Of a stretch of 64,000 nt of DNA, positions 16,799 through 25,719 are shown piece after piece; within the stretch, counting starts at the first letter, position 1, and every line of letters starts with the position of its first letter. Source of the stretch: Devosia submarina (GTDB lineage Bacteria; Pseudomonadota; Alphaproteobacteria; Rhizobiales; Devosiaceae); contig NZ_PYWB01000001.1 in the NCBI RefSeq assembly GCF_003056345.1, positions 372,001 to 436,000 of the forward strand, given 5' to 3'. The notes beneath the pieces are model-generated. The model was not told the DNA's origin and did no database searches. It saw nothing but the letters and a program-made list of their open reading frames with translations. Both the position numbers and the translations under genes were made by a program.

Positions 16799-18409
16799 GT
16801 GAAGCGTCACCAGCAAAGCTTGCCGAACCGTCGCGCCGTCCTGCTTGGGGGCGGCGCTGCTTTTCTTTTGATGTCAGGCACTGCTTTGAGCAGTGCTCCC
16901 TTTGGGCAGGAGGTCGAAGCGGAGGTCAAATTGACGCCCTTCGACTTCGATACGTTTTCAGCTCGCATGAAGGATCTTGCGGGGCAGCCTTATGTGGCGC
17001 CGCAGTTCGAACTGCCTGAAAGCTTCGACGGCCTTGATTACGATGATTACCGTCGCATCCAGTTCCGCCCGGATCATGCCCTTTGGTCGGAACATGGGCT
17101 CGGGTTCCAGGTCCATGCATTCCACCCAGGCTGGCTCTTTAAGGAGCCCGTCAAGGTTTTCGAACTCCGCGACGGCATCGCCATGCCCGTCGAGTTTGGT
17201 GCCGCTGACTTCGACTACCATGATGCTGCAGTAGAAGAGCGCGTTGCCGGTACGACCTTTCCAGGCGTCGCAGGCATCCGCATCAACTACCCGCTTAATG
17301 CAGGCGATCGCATGGATGAGCTGGTGACCTTTCTTGGTGCGAGCTATTTCCGTGCCCTGGGCCGCGATAATATCTATGGCCTGAGCGCACGCGGCCTGCT
17401 GCTAAATTCCTGGCTTGATGTGCCCGAGGAGTTCCCCCGCTTTTCCGAATTTTATATCGAGCGTCCGGCAGTCGCGGGTGGTCCCGTGATTGTTTATGCA
17501 GCGCTCGAAAGCCCCAGCGTCACCGGCGCCTATCGTTTCGTTATCACGCCCGGCAGCGAGGCCGAGCAGTCAACAATCATGGACGTGACGGCCCGGTTAA
17601 ACTTCCGGCAGGATGTCAGGGAATGGGGGGTGGCGCCGCTCACCTCGATGTTCCTGTTCGCCGAGGCCAATCGCGCAGGCTTCGATGATTACCGCCCCCA
17701 GGTTCACGACAGCAACGGATTGCTGATTGAGCGTGAAAGCGGAGAGGTGATGTGGCGTGCGTTGAACAATTCGCCTGCGTTGGGCAATTCCTATCTTTGG
17801 GAAAACAATCCGAAGGCCTTCGGACTTTATCAGCGCGGCCGTGAATTCGACACATATCAAGATGCTGGTGCCCATTACGAGCGCCGCCCATCCCTGCGCG
17901 TCGAACCAATTGGTTCATGGGGGCAAGGATCTATCCGGCTCATCGAAATCCCAGCAAAACTGGAAGTGGACGACAATATCGGGGCCTTCTGGATCCCCGC
18001 TGAACCGGCACTCGCAGGCCAATCGCGCGAGTTTGGGTATCGCCTTTTTTGGGGTGACCTCAATCCGGACACGAATTCGCGATTGGCTTATGTGGCCGAG
18101 ACCCGCTCCGGGGCAGGTGGCGTGTCTGGCGTAGAAAACGCAACGAACCTTCGCAAGTTCGTCGTCGACTTTATGGGCGGCGAACTGGCGGACATTCCGG
18201 CGGAAACGCCACCAGATGTGGTGGCAACAGTTTCCGGCGGGGTGGCGCAGCACACTGTGCTGTCGCGCATTGATGCCAACGGGGCATGGCGTCTGGTCTT
18301 TGACGTTGAGACCGATGAAACGGCACCGCTCGAACTCAGGGCATACCTGGTCGGGTCGGGACGCCAGCTAACCGAAACCTGGCTCTATCAATGGAGGCCT
18401 GCGGCATGA
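16799..18409 (+). CDS. opgG: periplasmic glucan biosynthesis protein (OpgG/OpgD family)
   Basis: A 536-residue exported MdoG-family protein acting on the glucan backbone of osmoregulated periplasmic glucans. The N-terminus carries a twin-arginine pair before a hydrophobic core (NRRAVLLGGGAAFLLMSG), which suggests Tat export as known for OpgD, whereas OpgG uses Sec; either name could apply. Conserved marks are FDFDTFSARMKDLA, YDDYRRIQFRPDHALW, FPGVAGIRINYPLN, DELVTFLGASYFRALG, YGLSARGL and the beta-rich C-terminal domain. Start is GTG after a GGATTGAG site. The stop overlaps a 46-residue ORF, and opgH follows. Confidence 0.92.
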   Translation: MKRHQQSLPNRRAVLLGGGAAFLLMSGTALSSAPFGQEVEAEVKLTPFDFDTFSARMKDLAGQPYVAPQFELPESFDGLDYDDYRRIQFRPDHALWSEHGLGFQVHAFHPGWLFKEPVKVFELRDGIAMPVEFGAADFDYHDAAVEERVAGTTFPGVAGIRINYPLNAGDRMDELVTFLGASYFRALGRDNIYGLSARGLLLNSWLDVPEEFPRFSEFYIERPAVAGGPVIVYAALESPSVTGAYRFVITPGSEAEQSTIMDVTARLNFRQDVREWGVAPLTSMFLFAEANRAGFDDYRPQVHDSNGLLIERESGEVMWRALNNSPALGNSYLWENNPKAFGLYQRGREFDTYQDAGAHYERRPSLRVEPIGSWGQGSIRLIEIPAKLEVDDNIGAFWIPAEPALAGQSREFGYRLFWGDLNPDTNSRLAYVAETRSGAGGVSGVENATNLRKFVVDFMGGELADIPAETPPDVVATVSGGVAQHTVLSRIDANGAWRLVFDVETDETAPLELRAYLVGSGRQLTETWLYQWRPAA

Positions 18410-18546
18410 AATATGACGGTAACTTTCCCTTTGGCAACGCATTACCGGACGCGCCTCTTCCTATGCCCAAGCAGCGGCTGGAAAATCAGCGCCGGTCTTT
18501 ATTCGACGCTTTGCGGGATGTATTCTCGGTACTGGCAACACGCTGA
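18406..18546 (+). CDS. small ORF between opgG and opgH (46 aa)
   Basis: A 46-codon ORF whose ATG overlaps the opgG stop (ATGA), ending 15 bases before the opgH ATG. The peptide is soluble. It starts with an aromatic/Gly/Pro part (MKYDGNFPFGNALPDAPLPMP) and ends with a basic amphipathic helix (KQRLENQRRSLFDALRDVFSVLA). Enterobacterial OpgH has a long cytosolic N-terminal tail, whereas the OpgH here starts almost at its first membrane helix. This peptide may therefore be a detached N-terminal tail or an OpgH accessory factor (inference). The tight coupling argues that it is translated. Confidence 0.55.
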   Translation: MKYDGNFPFGNALPDAPLPMPKQRLENQRRSLFDALRDVFSVLATR

Positions 18547-18561
18547 GCCGGTTCCACATTT

Positions 18562-20322
18562 ATGACACGGCCTTATTTGTTTCGCACCGGTGCCCTGCTT
18601 GTCGCGCTCTTTCTGAGCTGCTGCGCAGGCTATCTCTTTTTGCGCTTCACAGGCGAGAATGGCCTATCGGCATTGGATTTGTGCCGCACTGGCCTCGTGG
18701 TTCTGAGCAGTTTTTGGCTGGTTTGGGGCGGAACGGCGGGCGTGATGGGCGTTTTCGCCCCTTCTAGAACAGCCTCTATCAACGCACGCGTCCTTCCGCG
18801 TGGGATGACGGCTATCCTGGTGCCGATCTACAACGAGGATCCGACGCAAACCTTTGCGCGCATCGCCGCGATGAACCGCAGCCTGGTGGATCTTGGCATA
18901 GCCGATAAATTTCACATCGCCGTTTTGTCGGACACGCAATCACTCGAAGCCGCGACCCAGGAAGCTGTTTGGTTCGAGCACCTGCTCCGCGAGCCGATGA
19001 GTTCGGGCCGGATTTTCTATCGCCGTCGCGAGCGCAACCTTGGGCGTAAGGCCGGCAATATCGAGGACTTCGTTGCACGCTCGGGCGGTGCCTACGATTA
19101 TGCGATCATCCTGGATGCCGACAGCCTCATGTCCGGCGAGACCATGGGTGAGATGGCGCGCCGCATGGATGCCGATCCAAAGCTTGGATTGCTGCAGACG
19201 GTGCCCAAGGTCATTCATGCCCGCACGCTGTTTGGGCGGTCCATGCAGTTTGCCGCGGGGTATCTGTCACCGAGCTTCGCGCGCGGCGCTTCGCTGATGC
19301 AGGGATCGGAGGGCCCATATTGGGGTCACAATGCCATTGTGCGGATGCGGGCATTCGCCGCCAGTTGTGGCTTGCCCGAACTCTCTGGCAAGCCCCCGTT
19401 CGGCGGCCATATTCTTAGTCACGACTATGTCGAGGCTGCCCTGCTTTCCCGCGCCGGATGGAAGGTGATGGTTGATCCCGACCTCGACGGTTCGTTTGAA
19501 GAAGGACCTGAAAATCTGATCGAGTATGCCAAGCGGGATCGCCGCTGGTGCCAGGGCAATTTGCAGCATCGCCGTCTTATAGGGGCGCCGGGGCTCAAGT
19601 TCTGGAGTCGCTTCACGTTTGTACAAGGGATTATGGCCTATTTCGCCTCGCCCTTGTGGCTCCTGCTCATGGTTTCGAGCATCTTTGCCGCGATCTACCC
19701 CGACCAGACCTCCTTGTTCGCACCTTCTGGAGCAACGAAAATCGATATCTGGGTGCTTGGAGTTGCCGTTGCCGCCGTGCTCGTCCTCCCAAAGCTCTTG
19801 ATCATGATCCGCGGCGCCTTTGATGGGCACAACAAGCGCTTCGGCGGCAATCTGCGGGTCCTGGGTTCGGTTATTTCCGAGATCCTTTTCTCAACCATTC
19901 TTGCCCCAGTCATGCTGCTCTTGCAGACGCGGGCGGTCGCACAGGTTCTTCTGGGGCTCGACGGAGGTTGGCCTGCAACCGTGCGTGGACAAAACTGGAT
20001 CAATCTCGAGATTGCTTTTCGCGCGTCCTGGTGGATTGCTCTTCTGGGCTTGGCAACCCTGGGCGGAACAATTGCCTTCGCACCACAGATTGTCATGTGG
20101 GTGGCACCAGCCATGCTCCCGGCGATCTTCGCGCCTCTACTGATCTCCATTAGCTCGAAGCCTCCTAAGGGGCTTAGGACACGGTTGGTGTTTCTAACGG
20201 ATATGGAAATGGAGCCGGCCCCGATTATCCTCGAATACCAGAAGATCCTGCAGGATTGGACGCTTCCCGAGCCATCGGTCGAGCCGCTGACGGGCAGGGC
20301 GACCAGCTATGTCCCTGCCTGA
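18562..20322 (+). CDS. opgH: glucans biosynthesis glucosyltransferase OpgH
   Basis: A 586-residue inner-membrane GT2 glycosyltransferase that polymerises glucose from UDP-glucose into the periplasmic glucan backbone. It has two N-terminal membrane helices (about 8-28 and 40-60) and a cytosolic catalytic domain with VPIYNEDP, RKAGNIEDF, the DADSLMSGE metal site, a downstream Asp (SHDYVEAA) and the acceptor motif RDRRWCQGN. Several C-terminal helices follow. It is shorter than the enterobacterial protein (over 800 residues) because the N-terminal tail is missing. Overlaps opgC by 14 bases. Confidence 0.95.
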   Translation: MTRPYLFRTGALLVALFLSCCAGYLFLRFTGENGLSALDLCRTGLVVLSSFWLVWGGTAGVMGVFAPSRTASINARVLPRGMTAILVPIYNEDPTQTFARIAAMNRSLVDLGIADKFHIAVLSDTQSLEAATQEAVWFEHLLREPMSSGRIFYRRRERNLGRKAGNIEDFVARSGGAYDYAIILDADSLMSGETMGEMARRMDADPKLGLLQTVPKVIHARTLFGRSMQFAAGYLSPSFARGASLMQGSEGPYWGHNAIVRMRAFAASCGLPELSGKPPFGGHILSHDYVEAALLSRAGWKVMVDPDLDGSFEEGPENLIEYAKRDRRWCQGNLQHRRLIGAPGLKFWSRFTFVQGIMAYFASPLWLLLMVSSIFAAIYPDQTSLFAPSGATKIDIWVLGVAVAAVLVLPKLLIMIRGAFDGHNKRFGGNLRVLGSVISEILFSTILAPVMLLLQTRAVAQVLLGLDGGWPATVRGQNWINLEIAFRASWWIALLGLATLGGTIAFAPQIVMWVAPAMLPAIFAPLLISISSKPPKGLRTRLVFLTDMEMEPAPIILEYQKILQDWTLPEPSVEPLTGRATSYVPA

Positions 20323-21535
20323 TACAGCGGCTGTCTCCCGGACAGCTGACCTCTCCCTTTCGGGCTGGGGGCAGCGTTTGTTGGGCCGCCCCAAGCCAGC
20401 AGAAGGCCTGGTTCACCCAGGCGGGCGTGACGAGAGGCTGGACATGTTCCGTGGCCTGGCACTGGTGATGATTTTCATCAACCATGTTCCGGGCACGTTT
20501 TACGAGGACTTCACTAACCGCAATTTTGGCTTTTCCGACGCCGCCGAGGCCTTTGTCTTCATGTCCGGCATGGCAGCGGGGCTGGCGTACTCAAGTCGCT
20601 TCCGCAGCGGCAGTCTATGGGCTGGAACGGCCAAGGTCTGGGCGCGGGCGCGCCAGCTCTATTTCGTTCACATCGTTATAACTATGCTGTGCCTGGCGAT
20701 CTTCGCGGGCGCTGCGAAATGGCTCGGCTTCACCGAAGTGCTGACCAAGAATAATCTGGCTCCGCTTTTTCAAAAGCCGCTGAGCAGCCTCGTCGGCATT
20801 CCGCTGCTGACCCACCAGCTCGGCTACCTCAATATTCTCCCCCTTTATATGAGCTTGCTGCTGGCGACACCCCTCATCATCTTGGCAGGGCTCCGCTGGC
20901 CAGTGCGGGTGGCAATTGCTTCTGTCATGCTCTGGGCTGTCGCGGGTCAGTTCCGCTTAAACCTGCCGGCGTTTCCCAATCCTGGCGGCTGGTTCTTTAA
21001 TCCCTTTGCCTGGCAGCTCCTTTTCACGATTGGATTGCTGTCGGGCAGCGCCATGAAGGTTGGTAGGACTTTCGTGCCCTATTCGAAGCTGCTTCTGACT
21101 CTGGCGCTTGGCATGCTGGTCTTCACCCTGATGTGGATGAAGATTCCGCTCTTCGGCAAGTTCATGAATGGTACGATGGGTTGGTTAAACGGCATGGGCG
21201 TGCCGTTCTATATCGTTTGGTTCGACAAGACCTTCCTGTCGCTGCCAAGGCTTTTACACGCTTTGGCACTGTTTTACGTGATGTCGAACTGGCTGCTTAT
21301 TCGCCGCTTTGCAAGTTCGGCCGCGGCAACGCCGCTACGGTTGATGGGACGCCAAGGGCTGGCTGTCTTTGCCACGGGAACGGTGCTCAGCATGTTCCTC
21401 CAAGCCATTCGCACTCATAGCGAACCTGACATGTTGGCTGATGGCCTGATGCTCGGGACCGGGCTCCTGCTGTTGTTTGGTCTTGCTTGGGCCTTGACCA
21501 AAACTCAGGAGATTGGGCGCGCGAGGGCGGCTTAG
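20309..21535 (+). CDS. opgC: OpgC protein, glucan succinyl-modifying membrane acyltransferase
   Basis: A 408-residue polytopic membrane protein of the OpgC family, which adds succinyl groups to periplasmic glucans and makes them anionic. The family signature is near the N-terminus ([46 protein letters not shown]), followed by about ten hydrophobic helices. The first codons overlap opgH by 14 bases. Its stop shares four bases with the stop of convergent cobM, so there is no space for a terminator between them. Confidence 0.93.
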   Translation: MSLPDTAAVSRTADLSLSGWGQRLLGRPKPAEGLVHPGGRDERLDMFRGLALVMIFINHVPGTFYEDFTNRNFGFSDAAEAFVFMSGMAAGLAYSSRFRSGSLWAGTAKVWARARQLYFVHIVITMLCLAIFAGAAKWLGFTEVLTKNNLAPLFQKPLSSLVGIPLLTHQLGYLNILPLYMSLLLATPLIILAGLRWPVRVAIASVMLWAVAGQFRLNLPAFPNPGGWFFNPFAWQLLFTIGLLSGSAMKVGRTFVPYSKLLLTLALGMLVFTLMWMKIPLFGKFMNGTMGWLNGMGVPFYIVWFDKTFLSLPRLLHALALFYVMSNWLLIRRFASSAAATPLRLMGRQGLAVFATGTVLSMFLQAIRTHSEPDMLADGLMLGTGLLLLFGLAWALTKTQEIGRARAA

Positions 21536-22290
21536 AGGCGGTTGCGGAAGCGGCGCTGATAGTCGGGATTGTACAGGGAACTCTCCCGAAAATTCGCCGT
21601 ACTCAGGCTTCGCCCCACAAAGATGATTGCGGTGCGCTCCACTGGCTCCTGGGCGAACAAGGTCTCGATTGTGTTGAGCGTCCCCCGGATGATCTTCTGA
21701 TCCGCCCAGGAGGCGTGAAACACGATCGCCACCGGGCAATCGCCGCCGAGAACTGGCACAAGTTCCCGCACAACGCGATCTAGTGCGTGAATGGCCAGGT
21801 GGATCGCGACAGTTGCTCCTGTGACTGCGAAAGCGCTGAGCGTTTCCGTCTCCGGCATAGGTGAGGCGCGTCCCGAAACCCGCGTCAGCACCAGACTTTG
21901 TGCCACGGCAGGGATGGTCAGCTCGCGCCCAATAGCCGCAGCGGCCGCTGCAAAGGCGGGAACTCCTGGCGTGAGAGTATATGGTATCCCGAGCCGATCG
22001 AGCCGGCGCATCTGCTCAGCCACAGCGCTCCACACCGATAGATCGCCCGAATGGAGCCGCGCAACATCCTGTCCCGACTCATGCGCACTGAGGTACTCGG
22101 CTTCGATTTCATCCAGCGAAAGCGGTGCCGTGTCCACCAGCCTTGTGCCCGGCGAACACCACTCCAGCATTTCGGGCGGTACGATCGAGCCTGCAAAAAG
22201 GCAGACGGGGCACTCCCCGAGGAGCTTCATGCCACGTACGGTGATCAAATCGGCCGCGCCCGGTCCTGCGCCGATGAAGTGAACGGTCAT
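21532..22290 (-). CDS. cobM: precorrin-4 C11-methyltransferase
   Basis: A 252-residue SAM-dependent methyltransferase of the corrin-ring pathway, methylating precorrin-4 at C11 to give precorrin-5. Visible class III methylase marks: [17 protein letters not shown] at the N-terminus, [14 protein letters not shown], the [17 protein letters not shown] loop and the [12 protein letters not shown] segment. It is the last of the cobG-H-I-J-L-M series, separated from cobL by a 100-base gap with a REP-like element. Confidence 0.95.
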   Translation of the reverse strand: MTVHFIGAGPGAADLITVRGMKLLGECPVCLFAGSIVPPEMLEWCSPGTRLVDTAPLSLDEIEAEYLSAHESGQDVARLHSGDLSVWSAVAEQMRRLDRLGIPYTLTPGVPAFAAAAAAIGRELTIPAVAQSLVLTRVSGRASPMPETETLSAFAVTGATVAIHLAIHALDRVVRELVPVLGGDCPVAIVFHASWADQKIIRGTLNTIETLFAQEPVERTAIIFVGRSLSTANFRESSLYNPDYQRRFRNRL

Positions 22291-22306
22291 CTATTTACCT
22301 CTGTAG

Positions 22307-22385
22307 CCTCATCCTGAGCCTGTCGAAGAACGAGGGCGTGGCACGAACCCTTCGACTGTCCTCATAGGTCGACAAGCTCGCCATG
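22307..22385. repeat. REP-like element, TGAGCCTGTCGAA type
   Basis: Fills the gap between cobM and cobL. One arm contains CATCCTGAGCCTGTCGAAG and the other, inverted and more degenerate, contains CTTCGACTG and GGTCGACAAGCTCG. The same core (GAGCCTGTCGAA) recurs at 32580-32705. Such elements are common intergenic palindromes in alphaproteobacteria. Confidence 0.7.
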
Positions 22386-22390
22386 GGTCT

Positions 22391-23605
22391 TCAGTTTTCT
22401 TGGTTCTTGACCCAGACCCATTGCGTAATCGGCATGGCGGGACGCCAGCCTGTCATGGAGCCGACAACGTCGGCCCGTGCCACTGCAATTCGCGTGAGGC
22501 GACCGCCAAGTTGGGCATGCTGAGCCAGCATCACGGCCTCTAACTCCAGGGTGACAGCATTGGCGACAAGCCGCCCACCCGGACGCAGCGCCGCAATGGC
22601 TGCCTCGATCACGCCCGCGTCCGATCCGCCCCCGCCGATAAACACGGCGTGTGGCGATGGCAAATCCAACAACGCATCCGGCGCCTGGCCGATCACGATC
22701 TGCAGGTCGGGCACACCAAAACGACCAGCATTACGCGAAATGCGTGCGGCCCGATCAGGATCGGCTTCGATGGCTACAGCGTGCAGGGTCGGATCGGCCA
22801 ACATCCACTCGATGGCAATAGAGCCGGACCCTGCTCCAATGTCCCACAACACTTCTCCACGCCGTGGTGCCAAGGCCGACAGCGTCAGTGCTCGCACCTC
22901 CCGCTTGGTGATCTGGCCGTCATGCTCAAACAATCCATCATCAAGCCCGCACGTAAACGGCAGGACACGCGCCTGAGGCAGGGCCACAACGCTGATGGCG
23001 CAGATGTTGAGGGGATCGATACCAGCCAAATCAAAGTTCATGGCAACGGCCGAGCGGATATTCTCGTCCGGTCCGCCTAGTGCCTCAAGAACCGTCACGA
23101 TGGAAATGCCGAAGCCGGCTTCGGCGAGCAGGTGGGCTAGATCAACAGGGCCGTGCTCATCCGAGGTTAACGCCAAAATGCGAGCCCCGGGATGCAGATA
23201 CGGCCGGATGAGATCGAGCGGACGGCCGTGCAGGGAAAGCGTGACAATATCCTGAAGGGGCCACCCCAATTTTGCTGCGGCAAGGCTGAACGAGGATGGA
23301 TGCGGGAAAACCTGCATCTGGCTGGCATCCACATGGCGGCTCAGCGTTGCGCCTACGCCAAAATGGAATGGATCGCCCGAGGCAAGCACGCACACCTGGC
23401 GGCCCTTGAGCGACAGGATGGCGTCAATGGATTGGCTGAAGGGCGTGAGCCAGGACCTTGGCTCGCCCGAAATGGCCGCGCCAGCAAGTTCAAGGTGGCG
23501 GGCGCCTCCAAATACGAACTCGGCGCTCGAAATAGCGGCTCGGGCTGCCTCGCCCAATCCGCTCAATCCATCTTCGCCGATGCCGACAATGGAGAGCCAG
23601 CTCAT
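22391..23605 (-). CDS. cobL: precorrin-6Y C5,15-methyltransferase (decarboxylating)
   Basis: A 404-residue fusion enzyme of aerobic cobalamin synthesis that methylates precorrin-6B at C5 and C15 and removes the C12 acetate carboxyl to give precorrin-8X. The N-terminal half (about 1-210) is the CbiE-type methylase (LSIVGIGEDGLSGL, VCVLASGDPFHFGVG). The C-terminal half (about 215-404) is the CbiT-type domain with DIGAGSGSIAIEWM and FIGGGGSDAGV. Four-base overlap with cobJ upstream. Confidence 0.96.
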   Translation of the reverse strand: MSWLSIVGIGEDGLSGLGEAARAAISSAEFVFGGARHLELAGAAISGEPRSWLTPFSQSIDAILSLKGRQVCVLASGDPFHFGVGATLSRHVDASQMQVFPHPSSFSLAAAKLGWPLQDIVTLSLHGRPLDLIRPYLHPGARILALTSDEHGPVDLAHLLAEAGFGISIVTVLEALGGPDENIRSAVAMNFDLAGIDPLNICAISVVALPQARVLPFTCGLDDGLFEHDGQITKREVRALTLSALAPRRGEVLWDIGAGSGSIAIEWMLADPTLHAVAIEADPDRAARISRNAGRFGVPDLQIVIGQAPDALLDLPSPHAVFIGGGGSDAGVIEAAIAALRPGGRLVANAVTLELEAVMLAQHAQLGGRLTRIAVARADVVGSMTGWRPAMPITQWVWVKNQEN

Positions 23606-24363
23606 GGTTTCTCACCTATGGAGCGCGGTGAATAGACCAGCGGGGGCAGGTCTTCGCGCTCGATAATCCGTGTCTCGGGCGAGCCGATGATGACGCAAGT
23701 TGCCATGTCGGCGCGCGCGGGATCAGCTTCGGCCAAGGTCATTGTCGTTATAGATTCATCTGGCCGACCAGCAGCGCGGCCGAAGATCACCGGCGTTGAC
23801 CAAGGCAGCACTTCCCGCAGAATGGCAAAGGCCGTGCCCAGCTGCCACGGACGCGCCTTTGAAATGGGATTATAGAGCGCGATCACAAAACCGGCGCTGG
23901 CCACGGCGCGTAGACGCGTCTCGATGATTGCCCATGGCTTGAGGTTGTCGGACAGCGACATGGCGCAGAAATCATGGCCGAGCGGTGCGCCGGATCGTGC
24001 CGCAACGGCCAGCATGGCGGTGACGCCCGGTACGATCTGTACATCGAGGGCGCGCCAGGCAGGAGGGCCCGCCTCGATGGCTTCGCAAATGGCGGCCGCC
24101 ATGGCAAACACGCCCGGATCACCTCCCGAAACTACACAGACCTTTTCACCCGAGGCTGCAGTATGCAGCGCATCCCTCGCGCGGGCCAGCTCTTCTCGAT
24201 TGTCCGAAGCGACGCGGCGCTGATCGTCTCGCAGGGTTAGGCGGTCAAGATAAGGGCCATAGCCAAAAAACACATGCGAGGCCGCAATGGCAGCGAGCGC
24301 TTCTGGCGTCGTCTGGTCGGGATTGCCGGGCCCCGTGCCTACCACGATCAGCCTGCCGGTCAT
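23602..24363 (-). CDS. cobJ: precorrin-3B C17-methyltransferase
   Basis: A 253-residue SAM-dependent methylase that performs ring contraction, converting precorrin-3B to precorrin-4. Marks: VVGTGPGNPDQTTPEALAA, FFGYGPYLDRL, VSGGDPGVFAMAAAI and VPGVTAMLAVAARSGAPLGHDFCAMSLSDNLKPW, which is the CobJ/CbiH signature. Overlaps cobI upstream and cobL downstream by ATGA, so the block is translationally coupled. Confidence 0.96.
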   Translation of the reverse strand: MTGRLIVVGTGPGNPDQTTPEALAAIAASHVFFGYGPYLDRLTLRDDQRRVASDNREELARARDALHTAASGEKVCVVSGGDPGVFAMAAAICEAIEAGPPAWRALDVQIVPGVTAMLAVAARSGAPLGHDFCAMSLSDNLKPWAIIETRLRAVASAGFVIALYNPISKARPWQLGTAFAILREVLPWSTPVIFGRAAGRPDESITTMTLAEADPARADMATCVIIGSPETRIIEREDLPPLVYSPRSIGEKP

Positions 24364-25082
24364 GGGCGTGTGCTCCAGCCGGGCACCAGGACGAGCGCAA
24401 AATAGGGCGCTACATCATCTGGCTTGTCGGCAAGGCGGATCGAGTGGCCGTCGGCCATGGTGCCCCGTTCAACATAAACCGCGCTATCGAGGCGGCCCGC
24501 CGTGGCGATTGCCCGGCGAATTTTGGGAAGGTTGCGCCCGACCTTCATGATGACCGCCCCGCCCGCGTCATCGAGCCGGGCTGCAAGTTCAGTTTCTTCA
24601 AGCGTTCCCGGCAGCACCGACAGGATATCGTCACCCTGGACCAGCGGCAGGCCGGCCTGTGACCAGCAGCCCGACATAGCGGTGATGCCAGGAATAACTT
24701 CGGTGGGATAACGGTGCGCGAGGCGCACATGCAGGTGCATGTAGCTACCGTAAAACAGCGGGTCGCCTTCACTGAGCACGGCTACGGTACGACCGAGATC
24801 AAGATGCGCCGCAACGCGTTCGGCCGCTTGGGCGTAAAATTCGGCCATGGCGCTTTTGTAGCGCTCGTCATGGCGGTGAATCTCGGTGGTTACGGGATAG
24901 CCGAGTTCTTCTTCAAGCTGGCTGGTCATCAGCTCGGCGACGATTGCGCGAGCATTGCTCCGATTGCCCTGCTTTGCGAAATAGGCGACGACGTCGGCGC
25001 CTTTGACAGCGCGAACGGCCTTGAGCGTGAGTAGCTCCGGATCGCCCGGGCCGGTGCCGACGCCAAAAAGCTTACCCGTCAT
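24360..25082 (-). CDS. cobI: precorrin-2 C20-methyltransferase
   Basis: A 240-residue class III SAM methylase that converts precorrin-2 to precorrin-3A. Marks: FGVGTGPGDPELLTLKAVRAV, SEGDPLFYGSYMHLH (the CobI/CbiL loop), VIPGITAMSGCWSQAGLPLVQGDDILSVLPGT and MKVGRNLPKIRRA. Its first four bases overlap the end of cobH and its last four overlap cobJ. Confidence 0.96.
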   Translation of the reverse strand: MTGKLFGVGTGPGDPELLTLKAVRAVKGADVVAYFAKQGNRSNARAIVAELMTSQLEEELGYPVTTEIHRHDERYKSAMAEFYAQAAERVAAHLDLGRTVAVLSEGDPLFYGSYMHLHVRLAHRYPTEVIPGITAMSGCWSQAGLPLVQGDDILSVLPGTLEETELAARLDDAGGAVIMKVGRNLPKIRRAIATAGRLDSAVYVERGTMADGHSIRLADKPDDVAPYFALVLVPGWSTRP

Positions 25083-25717
25083 ATGCCGCGCCTCGCCAAG
25101 GCGTTGAGCGCTGCAGCCGTCATGGCCGAGCCACCTAGTCGGCCGCGGACGATGGCATAGGGTACGCCATAGGAGTGCTCGGCCAGTGCAGCCTTGGATT
25201 CAGCTGCACCCACAAAACCCACTGGCATGCCGATGATGGCCGCGGGCTTCAGCGCGCCGTCGCGCAGGAGTTCGAGCAGGAAGAACAGGGCGGTCGGGGC
25301 ATTGCCGATGGCGACAACTGATCCTTCCAGGCGCGGCAGCCAGAGCCGCAGGGCAGCTGCAGAACGGGTGTTGCCGAGCTCCGCCGCGAGGGCCGGAGTT
25401 TGCGGATCACGCAGTGTGCAGATCACCTCATTCTGTGCGGGTAAACGCGCAGCAGTGACGCCACGCGCGACCATCTCCGCATCGCAGAAGATCGGTGCGC
25501 CGCTGGCGAGCGCCGTTCGCGCCGCAGGAACGAACCCCTGGCCGAACTCGAAATGGTCAGCTGCTTCGACCGAGCCCGCAGCATGGATCATGCGCACGGC
25601 GAGTTCGGCCTCGTCGGATGAAAAGCGCGAAAGATCGGCTTCCGCGCGGATGATGGCGAAGGACTGCGCATAGATCGCGTCGCCATCCTTGATGTAGTCG
25701 TAAGTGATCATCGTCAT
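25079..25717 (-). CDS. cobH: precorrin-8X methylmutase
   Basis: A 212-residue mutase moving the C11 methyl to C12 to form hydrogenobyrinic acid. Family marks: YIKDGDAIYAQSFAIIRAEADL, ELAVRMIHAAGSVEAADHFEF (with the catalytic His), IFCDAEMVARGV and GNAPTALFFLLE, ending in IIGMPVGFVGAAESKAAL. Lies 2 bases after cobG and overlaps cobI by four. Confidence 0.96.
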   Translation of the reverse strand: MTMITYDYIKDGDAIYAQSFAIIRAEADLSRFSSDEAELAVRMIHAAGSVEAADHFEFGQGFVPAARTALASGAPIFCDAEMVARGVTAARLPAQNEVICTLRDPQTPALAAELGNTRSAAALRLWLPRLEGSVVAIGNAPTALFFLLELLRDGALKPAAIIGMPVGFVGAAESKAALAEHSYGVPYAIVRGRLGGSAMTAAALNALARRGI

Positions 25718-25719
25718 CC

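Noticed and set aside
21532..21535. Possible fusion or misassembly at opgC/cobM, where stops overlap.
   Set aside because: Both proteins are full length with normal ends; convergent four-base stop overlap is simply tight packing, also seen at 53871-53874.
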